From assembly GCA_023473545.1 (NCBI GenBank), contig JAMCXO010000002.1, positions 30,434 through 94,433 on the forward strand: a stretch of DNA of 64,000 bases, given 5' to 3'. Source of the DNA: JAMCTM01 sp023473545. Lineage in GTDB: Bacteria > Patescibacteriota > Microgenomatia > Levybacterales > UBA12049. This document shows, in pieces, positions 57,461 through 64,000 of this stretch. The position numbers were made by a program, and so were the translations under genes. The notes under the pieces were generated by a model. The model did no database searches and was not told the DNA's origin. It saw only the letters and a program-made list of their open reading frames with translations. Positions within the stretch are counted from its first letter, which is position 1. Every line of letters begins with the position of its first letter.

Positions 57461-58867
57461 TTAAATTCTTGGAAAAAGCGGCGGGGCCGATCTAACTCCA
57501 CCGGTAAATTGTTTTAAAATTTTTCCTGATGTTTCCGGCAAAAACGGCCTCAGATTAAAAGCAATGTCTTTTATTCTATCTGTGTAGTAATTTAATTCTG
57601 ATTCCAAACCCTCCTCGCTAAGTTTCCAGGGTTCATGCCGGTTAATTCTTTCATCAAGTTCATGAATTTTTATCCAGATAAAATTTAATGCTTCGTTAAA
57701 TCTATACTTTTCAAGGTATTTTTTAACTTCTTCATCCAAAAATATTTCCTTCTCCGAAGCTCTATAATCTATCTTCTCGCACAGCTTGGCTACCCTTGCC
57801 ACCAAATTCCCCAGTCCGTTTGCCAAATCGGCATTATAGGCAATTTTTAATTTTTCTTCTGAAATATCACTATCTTCCGTTAATACGGTATATCTTAAAA
57901 GATAGTATCTCACGGCATCTGCTCCATATTTTTCTACCCAATCGGTAGGCCTTATAATATTTCCAAGAGACTTACTTATCTTTTGTCCGTTAAGATTTAA
58001 GAATCCATTGACAAGAATTGTTTTCGGAAGCTCCATCTTGACAGATTTAAGCATAGCCGGCCACAAAAGTGCGTGCCAGCGCAGATTATCCTTACCTAAA
58101 ACGTGAATATTGGGAGGCCAAAACTTACTAAACAGCTTCTTGTCCTTAAGAAAGCCAATGCCTGTCAGGTAATTAGTTAAGGCATCAAACCAAACATAGA
58201 TAACCTGTTCCGAACTGCCGGGAACAGGCACCCCCCAGGAAAAATTGCTTCTTGAGATAGGAATATCCTTTATTTTCTCGGCGAAGTTAAGCATCTCTTT
58301 CGCCCTTTCTGCGGGGAAAATAAACTCCGGATTTTGCCTGATATGTTTAATTAAAAATTCCTTATACCTTGACCACTTAAAAAAATAATTCTTTTCGGTT
58401 ACTTGCCGTATCTGTAATTTTGGATGGTACGAACACTTGCCATTGCTTAAATCCGCTTCTTCGTAATAGGCTTCGCACCCATCGCAGTATAATCCGGTGT
58501 AATCTGCCAAATATATGTCGCCGTTTTTATCCACTTGTCTCCATATCTCCTGCACGACCTCGGCATGATCTTTATCCGTGGTTCTGATAAATCTGTTATA
58601 GGAAATTTCTAGGCAGTCTTGCTGAATTTGGTCGGAGTCGGAAATCTTCTTTACAAATTCTGCCGGGGTTAGCCCGGATTCCCCAGCAGCCTTTTCCGCC
58701 TTTTGACCGTATTCATCGGTTCCTGTTAGGAAAAAAACATTATCAGGGCCAAGTCTCTCGCGATAGTAACGGGCCAAAACATCTGATGCTATCTTCTGAA
58801 AGGCATGTCCTATATGAATAGTGTCGTTAACATAATCTATTGCTGTTGTGATATAAAATTTGTTCAT
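57461..58867 (-). CDS. metG: Methionyl-tRNA synthetase
   Basis: Charges tRNA-Met. Class I signatures: HIGHAF (residues 18-23), zinc knuckle CDGCEAYYEEADLSNGKCSYHP (about 129), WFDALTNYLTG, and KISKSLGN (about 297), a conservative version of KMSKS. At 468 aa it is short and lacks the C-terminal tRNA-binding domain. A minus-strand TAGAAT box ends six bases before the ATG, with the leaderless geometry seen elsewhere. Heads a metG-tatD pair, an order common in bacteria. Confidence 0.95.
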   Translation of the reverse strand: MNKFYITTAIDYVNDTIHIGHAFQKIASDVLARYYRERLGPDNVFFLTGTDEYGQKAEKAAGESGLTPAEFVKKISDSDQIQQDCLEISYNRFIRTTDKDHAEVVQEIWRQVDKNGDIYLADYTGLYCDGCEAYYEEADLSNGKCSYHPKLQIRQVTEKNYFFKWSRYKEFLIKHIRQNPEFIFPAERAKEMLNFAEKIKDIPISRSNFSWGVPVPGSSEQVIYVWFDALTNYLTGIGFLKDKKLFSKFWPPNIHVLGKDNLRWHALLWPAMLKSVKMELPKTILVNGFLNLNGQKISKSLGNIIRPTDWVEKYGADAVRYYLLRYTVLTEDSDISEEKLKIAYNADLANGLGNLVARVAKLCEKIDYRASEKEIFLDEEVKKYLEKYRFNEALNFIWIKIHELDERINRHEPWKLSEEGLESELNYYTDRIKDIAFNLRPFLPETSGKILKQFTGGVRSAPPLFPRI

Positions 58868-58908
58868 AGGCCGATTCTAACAAAGAGTCTTTAAACCCGC
58901 AAGCTCAA

Positions 58909-59259
58909 TTATTGCCTTTTTGAATTCCCGAAAAGAAATTCAAGGGTTACCAAAAGAGCTAAAAAAAGAACCAAAAAAAACACGTTCTTAAATCCAAGAG
59001 CGCGCAGCATAAGGTAAGCTGTGGCAAATATCGCCATAAGAGCTCCCTGAAGCTTACTTCGTAAGGCATACCACACAGAGAAGAAAATAAAAAAGAAAAA
59101 GATAAAAAAGAATCCATATTCAGCCGGCATTTTTCCTATAAACGGAAATCCCGTCGGGAGCACAAAATCGGGCGAGAACTGAAAGACAACGTAACCAAGA
59201 CCAGCTGCCAAAATTGCCGCGAAAAATATCGGAATAAAAGGTCTTTTTCTTCTCCTCAT
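58909..59259 (-). CDS. Hypothetical membrane protein
   Basis: Protein of 116 aa with a basic N terminus (MRRRKRPF) and three or four membrane segments (about 8-28, 48-65, 72-90, 93-110). No family recognised. Divergent from the gene at 59337; a TAAAAT box on the minus strand lies six bases before its start. Confidence 0.5.
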   Translation of the reverse strand: MRRRKRPFIPIFFAAILAAGLGYVVFQFSPDFVLPTGFPFIGKMPAEYGFFFIFFFFIFFSVWYALRSKLQGALMAIFATAYLMLRALGFKNVFFLVLFLALLVTLEFLFGNSKRQ

Positions 59260-59336
59260 TATTTTATTTTACTATATCCCTTTGCTTTTAAATTGCAAAG
59301 AGGTATATACTAAACCTAAATTGGAAAATTCAAGCC

Positions 59337-59660
59337 ATGTTTTATCTTATACTTCCTCTAAATATTATTAAGTCTTTTGTCTATCTGGGAACAAGAGGGC
59401 TTTTTGCCTTTTTTGCCTCGTTAAATACTTCCTTCTTAAATCTTTTTTCCCTACCGATTTTAGTTAAAACCTATTTTAAGCCATGGAAAAATGAGTATCG
59501 GGAAGGTTTAGTAGGGTTTTCTATCGGTATGGGCATATTTATTAAAACATTTGTTATCCTAGCGGATATTATTTTATTTTTAGCGCTAATGGTTTTTGAG
59601 GCAATCTTTATGATTGCCTTTATACTCTATCCTTTTGCCGCCTTAATGATAGCAATATAA
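59337..59660 (+). CDS. Small hypothetical membrane protein, partner of the Clp-type ATPase
   Basis: Protein of 107 aa with two or three membrane segments (about 5-40, 60-105) and a cytoplasmic middle (KTYFKPWKNEYREG). It ends three bases before the Clp-type ATPase gene, so the two are co-translated and probably interact. No family recognised. It shares a 27-bp perfect repeat (59365-59391) with the following gene, read in a different frame. Confidence 0.6.
   Translation: MFYLILPLNIIKSFVYLGTRGLFAFFASLNTSFLNLFSLPILVKTYFKPWKNEYREGLVGFSIGMGIFIKTFVILADIILFLALMVFEAIFMIAFILYPFAALMIAI
59365..59391. repeat. 27-bp perfect direct repeat, copy 1
   Basis: Identical to 59799-59825, beginning TTATTAAGTC and ending CTGGGAA; 434 bp apart. 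The reading frames in the two genes differ (IIKSFVYLG here, FLLSLLSIWE there), so protein conservation cannot explain it. Confidence 0.85.
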
Positions 59661-59663
59661 AAG

Positions 59664-62021
59664 ATGAAAGACTACGCAAGAATATATCATATTTATAAAA
59701 CGCCTTTAGTAAGATTCTTAAGGCTTATTGTTTTCTTAGCGCTTTTGTTTTTTGTCTTTAAAGATTCTCAGGTGTCTTTGGCGCGAAGGCCTCTTTTTTT
59801 ATTAAGTCTTTTGTCTATCTGGGAAATATTCTTTTTGTTTAAGATATCACGGCTTAGCCCCAAAATAACTGTTTCGGATGGCAAAAGCGATATCTATGAA
59901 TCTTTTTCCCTCGAAGCACTGGCTATATTCGAAACTGTCAAAAGCCTAAAAACGATTATAAAAAGAGTTGTAAACCAGAGAAATATTGAATTTATGTTAA
60001 GAAAAACAAATATTAAAAAGAATGAAATTACGCTCATAGAGGCAGACAAAGAGGAAATTGCCAAAAAGGCCATGGATTTAGCCAAAAACAGCAACGGATC
60101 ATTTATAACAACCGCGGACATATTCGCCGCCTATATCCTATATACCGAAGCCCAAACTAAACTCTTATTCTCTAAAGGAATAAAAGACACCGAATTTATG
60201 CACATTCTTTATTGGACCAGAACAAAATTCACCCAAGAAGAACAAAGAAAACCCATTAGGATAAGGTTTTTGGGGAAAGGGGCAGGGGAAGACTGGGTCT
60301 ATGGCTGGACACTGGAGACCAAAAAATATACCGCTGATCTGACAAAACAAACCTTAAAGCAGGAACCCGTTCTAATAGGCAGAGATCTCCAATATAAAGA
60401 AGTCCTGGAAGCCCTTTTAAATAAAGAAAAGGGAAATTTTCTTTTGGTTGGAAATCCCGGAGCGGGCAAAACAACCATCATAAAACACCTCGCCTTTGAA
60501 AGTTTTACCGGCAATATAACCGCCCCCCTTGTCCATAAGCGCTTTTTAGAACTTATGGCAGGGGTGCTTCTGGCAGGGATAGCAAATCAAGGGGAATTGG
60601 AAAAACGTCTGACAAATATACTGGAGGAGATAGCCCATGCCGGAAATGTTGTACTGTATATACAAAAACTAGAGGATATTCTTGGCTCATCGTCTTTAAA
60701 CCTTGATCTCTCGTCGGCAATTTTTCCCTATCTGGAAAGCGGGAAAATAAATATAGTGGCAACCTCTACGCCTTCTAACTACAAAACATATATCGAACCC
60801 AAAGGGGATTTTGTCCAATTTTTCAATATTATAAAACTTCAGGAACCGGATATTGACTCAGCCATCTTGATGGTGATGGAAAAGGCCTCTTTAATTGAAA
60901 AAGCTTACAAATTATCCATAACCTATAAAGCGGTCTCATCGGCTGTTACCTATGCCCGGAGATACCTGGCGGATAAATCTCTGCCCGGATCCGCGATCGC
61001 GCTTTTAAACGAAACCGCAGGCAGCGCTAAATTCGCCAGAAAAAAAATTATTAATGAGGAAGATATCGTCTCTAAGGTGGAAGAAATAACCCATGTTCAG
61101 ATTGCATTGCCAAAAGAAGAGGAGAAAGATCTCCTTCTTCATTTCGAAGAAAAAATGCACGAAAAAATAGTTGACCAGAATGAGGCGATATCAAGTATCG
61201 CAGGGGCACTAAGAAGGCTAAGAAGCGGCATCGGAGGGGACAGGCCGATTTCTTTTCTGTTTTTAGGTCCAACCGGGGTTGGCAAAACAGAAACAGCCAA
61301 AACCCTTGCCAATCTATATTTCCGGGGAGAAACTAATATGATCAGGATTGACATGAGCGAATATAAAACCCAAGATTCTATAAAGCGAATGATCGGCTCT
61401 GCCGAACAAGACGGAGAGTTAACCCGCGCTATCTACGAACACCCCTTCTCTCTGGTCTTACTGGATGAATTCGAAAAGGCCCACCCTGACATTCTCGATC
61501 TGTTCTTGCAGGTACTGGATGATGGAAGACTTACCAACGCTCATGGCAAAACAGTTTCTTTTAGAAATTCTATTATTATCGCCACCTCCAACGCGGGGTC
61601 TGAGTTGATCAGGGAAGAACTTGCCAAAAGCCCCCAGGACACTTTTTCCCGGCAACTGCTTGACAGACTGCAAATAAAAGAAATCTTTAAGCCGGAACTT
61701 TTAAATAGATTCGACAGCATCGTGGTCTTTAAGCCTTTAGGACAAAAGGAAATTTTTCAAATCACAGGACTTCTTCTTGCCAAGGTTACGCAAAGGCTTA
61801 AGGAAGAAGATATAAATTTATCTTTCGATGAAAAGGTTAAGGCAAAGATCGCCAAAGAGGGTTTTAACGAAGAATTCGGAGCCCGTCCTCTCCGCCGTTT
61901 TATTCAAAACAGTATCGAAAACGTTCTTGCCCAAAAAATGCTTTCATCGGAGATTCTAAGGGGAAATAATGTGCTTGTTTCAACAGATTCCGCCGGCAAT
62001 ATCACCTTTTCCGTATTCTAA
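59664..62021 (+). CDS. Membrane-anchored ClpC/ClpB-type AAA+ ATPase
   Basis: Protein of 785 aa: two N-terminal membrane segments (about 15-35 and 43-60), a Clp_N-like helical domain (FITTADIFAAYILYTEAQTK, about 145-180), D1 AAA with Walker A GNPGAGKT (about 262) but a degraded Walker B (YIQKLEDI in place of hhhhDE), and D2 AAA with Walker A GPTGVGKTETAKTLA (about 535), Walker B VLLDEFEKAH and a sensor/arginine-finger part RPLRRFIQN. The loop that docks ClpP (I/L-G-F type) is not evident, so this may be a stand-alone membrane unfoldase. Downstream of its small membrane partner. Confidence 0.8.
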   Translation: MKDYARIYHIYKTPLVRFLRLIVFLALLFFVFKDSQVSLARRPLFLLSLLSIWEIFFLFKISRLSPKITVSDGKSDIYESFSLEALAIFETVKSLKTIIKRVVNQRNIEFMLRKTNIKKNEITLIEADKEEIAKKAMDLAKNSNGSFITTADIFAAYILYTEAQTKLLFSKGIKDTEFMHILYWTRTKFTQEEQRKPIRIRFLGKGAGEDWVYGWTLETKKYTADLTKQTLKQEPVLIGRDLQYKEVLEALLNKEKGNFLLVGNPGAGKTTIIKHLAFESFTGNITAPLVHKRFLELMAGVLLAGIANQGELEKRLTNILEEIAHAGNVVLYIQKLEDILGSSSLNLDLSSAIFPYLESGKINIVATSTPSNYKTYIEPKGDFVQFFNIIKLQEPDIDSAILMVMEKASLIEKAYKLSITYKAVSSAVTYARRYLADKSLPGSAIALLNETAGSAKFARKKIINEEDIVSKVEEITHVQIALPKEEEKDLLLHFEEKMHEKIVDQNEAISSIAGALRRLRSGIGGDRPISFLFLGPTGVGKTETAKTLANLYFRGETNMIRIDMSEYKTQDSIKRMIGSAEQDGELTRAIYEHPFSLVLLDEFEKAHPDILDLFLQVLDDGRLTNAHGKTVSFRNSIIIATSNAGSELIREELAKSPQDTFSRQLLDRLQIKEIFKPELLNRFDSIVVFKPLGQKEIFQITGLLLAKVTQRLKEEDINLSFDEKVKAKIAKEGFNEEFGARPLRRFIQNSIENVLAQKMLSSEILRGNNVLVSTDSAGNITFSVF
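59799..59825. repeat. 27-bp perfect direct repeat, copy 2
   Basis: Second copy of the repeat at 59365-59391, here in the second membrane segment of the ATPase gene. Confidence 0.85.
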
Positions 62022-62023
62022 GG

Positions 62024-62036
62024 TATAATGTAGAGA
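62024..62036 (+). promoter_or_regulatory. TATAAT box 6 bases before an ATG start (leaderless type)
   Basis: TATAAT at 62024-62029, six bases, then the ATG at 62036. The box lies just after the ATPase stop, so the deacetylase gene can be transcribed alone. Confidence 0.7.
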
Positions 62037-62947
62037 TGAAAAGAAAAGAAAATAAAGGAAAAGATCTTTTTAAAAAAAACAAGACATTGATTATTCCTTT
62101 AATAGGGATTGTTTCGTTGTTTATAGCCGCTTTAATTTTAAAAAATATCATCAGTCCTAAGGCCGCATCTTTTTCCCCCGAAACAGAAAAAACAGAGATG
62201 AGAAAACTCCCTCCCGAGATAAAAAAGGCAATAAAAAAAGCCAGTCCTTCCGCCTACTTTAGGGTGCCTATTCTAATGTATCACTATGTTGAATATGTCC
62301 AAGATAAAAAAGATACCATCAGACAGGCCTTAAATATAAACCCAAATATCTTCGAGGCTCAAATCAAAACCCTGCTTTCTGCGGGTTATACTTTTATGAC
62401 CGCGAGGCAGTTGGGAGAGGTTATTGACAATAAAAAAACACTTCCGCCAAAACCCATACTGATAACCTTTGACGATGGCCATTGGGATCTGGACACTGTT
62501 GTTTTACCCATACTGAAAAAGTATCACGTCAAGGCAACTGCCTATATTGTACCCGCTTTCATAGGCGGATCAGACTTTCTCACAAAAAGTCAGCTTAGAA
62601 ACGTTATACAAAGCCATCTGGTAGATATAGGAGCGCATACGATGCACCACGTGGCGCTAAGAAATAGATCTTTAAAAGACGCAAGGTATGAAATCGGCCA
62701 AAGCAAAAAGGTGCTTGAAAAAAAGTATCATATCCATGTGGTCTCTTTTGCCTACCCTTATGGAAGTTTTGACAAACAAACCTTAAGGCTGGTAAAAAAG
62801 GCAGGCTTTACCACCGCCGCCTCAACCATACCGGGAATTATGCAGTCTAAGCAAAATAGATTCTTTCTCTATAGAATCAGGCCGGGCTACCGGACAGGCA
62901 AGGCCTTGTTAAACTATCTCTCGCAAAGTTCGTTTAGCGCTTATTAA
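62036..62947 (+). CDS. Polysaccharide deacetylase, membrane-anchored
   Basis: NodB-type enzyme removing acetyl groups from wall glycans, 303 aa. One membrane segment (about 18-38), then the catalytic domain: PILMYHYVEY, ILITFDDGHWD (metal-binding Asp pair), YHVKATAYIVP, DIGAHTMHHVALRN (zinc-binding His pair), FAYPYGSFD. Faces outwards by topology. Starts at the expected transcription start of its own promoter. Works with the wall polymers made by the other surface genes. Confidence 0.9.
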   Translation: MKRKENKGKDLFKKNKTLIIPLIGIVSLFIAALILKNIISPKAASFSPETEKTEMRKLPPEIKKAIKKASPSAYFRVPILMYHYVEYVQDKKDTIRQALNINPNIFEAQIKTLLSAGYTFMTARQLGEVIDNKKTLPPKPILITFDDGHWDLDTVVLPILKKYHVKATAYIVPAFIGGSDFLTKSQLRNVIQSHLVDIGAHTMHHVALRNRSLKDARYEIGQSKKVLEKKYHIHVVSFAYPYGSFDKQTLRLVKKAGFTTAASTIPGIMQSKQNRFFLYRIRPGYRTGKALLNYLSQSSFSAY

Positions 62948-62958
62948 ACTTTAGGCCA

Positions 62959-64000
62959 TCATCCAAGATAATCCCTTAGTTTATTGCCGCGGGAAGGGTG
63001 GCGAAGTTTTCTTAAGGCCTTTGCCTCAATCTGACGAATGCGTTCCCTTGTTACGGCAAACATTCTCCCCACCTCTTCCAGGGTTTTTGGCCTGCCGTCT
63101 TTTAAACCAAACCTTTCTTCAAGCACCCTTCTCTCTCTGTCCGAAAGTGTTTGTAAAACCTCTTCTACCTGTTCTTTAAGGAGCTCTCTGGAGGCGGCAT
63201 CAAAAAGGGTTGGCGCAGAGGCATCATGGATAAAATCTCCAAGCCTGGAATCTTCCTCATCTCCGACGGGCGACTCTAGACTGGCCGGCTCTTGTGATAT
63301 TTTTATAATTTCCAAAGCCTTTGCCGGTTCTATATCCAATGCCTTGGCTACTTCCTCGGGCGTTGGTTCTCTGCCCAGCTCCTGCATTAGCTTTCTAGAG
63401 GCCCTTAAAAACCGGTTAATATTCTCAACCATGTGAACGGGAATTCTTATTGTGCGGGCCTGGTCCGCAATCGCCCTGGTTATAGATTGTCTTATCCACC
63501 AGGTCGCGTAGGTTGAAAATTTAAATCCTCTTCTCCAGTCATATTTTTCAACCGCGCGTATTAACCCCTGATTTCCTTCCTGTATTAAATCTAGAAGGGT
63601 TAATCCCCGACCAACATATTTCTTGGCGATGGAAACGACCAAACGAAGATTGGAGGTAATAATCTTCTTTTTTTGCCTGCCTGTTCCTTTCTCGACTTTT
63701 TTGGCAAGATCTATCTCATCGGCAAATGTCAAAAGAGGTATTCGGCCTATTTCCTTAAGATACATCCTGACAGGATCGGAAACCGTCCCTTCTGTTAAAA
63801 CCGTTAATGCCTCCAGCTCTTTCCCCAAAACCTCAATTGATTCCTCGTTATCTTTCTCCTCGGCCACGCTCTCAAAAACATCAACGCTTGCCCTAAAAAG
63901 CCTATTATATAATTCATCAAGCTCTTCTATATGCTCTTCTGGCCTTGGAAACATAGCCAGAATTTCTTCCTGGGTAATATACCCTCTCTTTTTGGCGGAT
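62959..64000 (-). CDS. rpoD: RNA polymerase primary sigma factor RpoD (5' end outside window)
   Basis: Sigma-70 group 1. Region 1.2 (VRMYLKEIGRIPLLTFADEI), 2 (GNQGLIRAVEKYDWRRGFKF and YATWWIRQSITRAI), 3 (LESPVGDEEDSRLGDFIHD) and 4 (VTRERIRQIEAKALRKLRH). An ATG at 63954 opens one frame, but the same frame continues upstream to the window end with AKKRGYITQEEILAM, which matches sigma region 1.1, so the ATG is internal and the gene extends beyond position 64000. Visible length 347 codons including stop. The promoter elements seen in this window (TTGACA/TATAAT) fit this factor. Confidence 0.96.
   Translation of the reverse strand, partial: SAKKRGYITQEEILAMFPRPEEHIEELDELYNRLFRASVDVFESVAEEKDNEESIEVLGKELEALTVLTEGTVSDPVRMYLKEIGRIPLLTFADEIDLAKKVEKGTGRQKKKIITSNLRLVVSIAKKYVGRGLTLLDLIQEGNQGLIRAVEKYDWRRGFKFSTYATWWIRQSITRAIADQARTIRIPVHMVENINRFLRASRKLMQELGREPTPEEVAKALDIEPAKALEIIKISQEPASLESPVGDEEDSRLGDFIHDASAPTLFDAASRELLKEQVEEVLQTLSDRERRVLEERFGLKDGRPKTLEEVGRMFAVTRERIRQIEAKALRKLRHPSRGNKLRDYLG

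Noticed and set aside
57430..57501. N-terminal extension of tatD
   Set aside because: Would overlap the metG 3' end and precede the universal MIDxHxH start; the -10 box at 57442-57437 supports the shorter form.
1..64000. tRNA, rRNA or CRISPR arrays
   Set aside because: Gaps between genes are short; I found no T-loop/acceptor pattern, no rRNA segments and no regularly spaced 25-40 bp repeats. The 7-bp arrays are not CRISPR because they have no spacers.

Overview
This window looks like a chromosome fragment from a Candidate Phyla Radiation (Patescibacteria) bacterium, most likely of the Microgenomates (OP11) type. The assignment is by inference from gene content, not from a marker-gene tree. 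The supporting signs are reduced versions of universal proteins (IF-2 of 482 aa, triosephosphate isomerase of 224 aa, methionyl-tRNA synthetase of 468 aa), an archaeal-type ATP-dependent DNA ligase in a clearly bacterial context (GroEL/ES, RpoD, LepA, NusA), many GT-C/DUF2298 membrane glycosyltransferases, LPxTG-type surface proteins, PilN/PilO, and standard use of TGA as stop (which argues against Gracilibacteria/SR1). I see no tRNA, rRNA or CRISPR array.

Layout. 1-6430 (minus strand) is a tightly packed accessory module: an unknown 482-aa protein, a 54-aa ORF, a SpoVG-like protein, a filamentous-phage-type replication protein, an excisionase-like HTH protein, then a type I-like methyltransferase carrying an N-terminal nuclease-like domain, its specificity subunit, and the first codons of another gene at the window edge. 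It looks like an integrated plasmid or ssDNA-phage-related element with a restriction-modification cargo. 6431-10160 (plus strand) is AT-rich accessory DNA: a Fic protein with a palindromic operator over its promoter, gene debris, small membrane proteins, a P-loop kinase and an HExxH protein. 10326-17112 holds a GH15-like hydrolase, then nusA-infB-(degenerate DHH protein) and tpiA-LCP. 17149-21748 is uvrD-femAB-TMTC/TPR glycosyltransferase. 21759-31431 holds the ATP ligase, a second Fic protein, nnrD, trxB-trxA and several membrane proteins. 31475-43124 is a long minus-strand cell-surface locus (pilN-pilO, LPVTG protein, FAD oxidoreductase, GT-C enzymes, SDR, HAD). 43185-51271 carries rpsT, murJ, lepA, an LPVTG cohesin/PKD protein, groES-groEL and a PEGA/SH3 protein. 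51272-56590 is a lipid-linked sugar locus. 56596-64000 carries tatD, metG, a membrane-anchored Clp-type ATPase, a polysaccharide deacetylase and rpoD (cut by the window end).

Two genome-wide patterns stand out. First, at least fifteen short arrays of 7-bp tandem repeats are scattered through the core region. Many lie inside conserved genes (tpiA three times, nnrD, trxB, DNA ligase, tatD, the FAD oxidoreductase, the DUF2298 protein, femAB) and are translated into 7-residue repeats such as KFKVQSS or QESGIRN. The arrays use different heptamers but the same period. None was seen in the first 16 kb or in infB, nusA, lepA or groEL. Second, many genes have a TATAAT-like box placed so that the start codon sits about 6-7 bases after it, i.e. 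at the expected transcription start. This implies widespread leaderless transcription.

Functionally, the core half supports a small cell with a complex surface: lipid-linked sugar synthesis (WecA-like, UbiA-type), membrane mannosyl/arabinosyl-type transferases, lipid II flippase, LCP transferase, FemAB, deacetylase, pilus assembly proteins and wall-anchored proteins.
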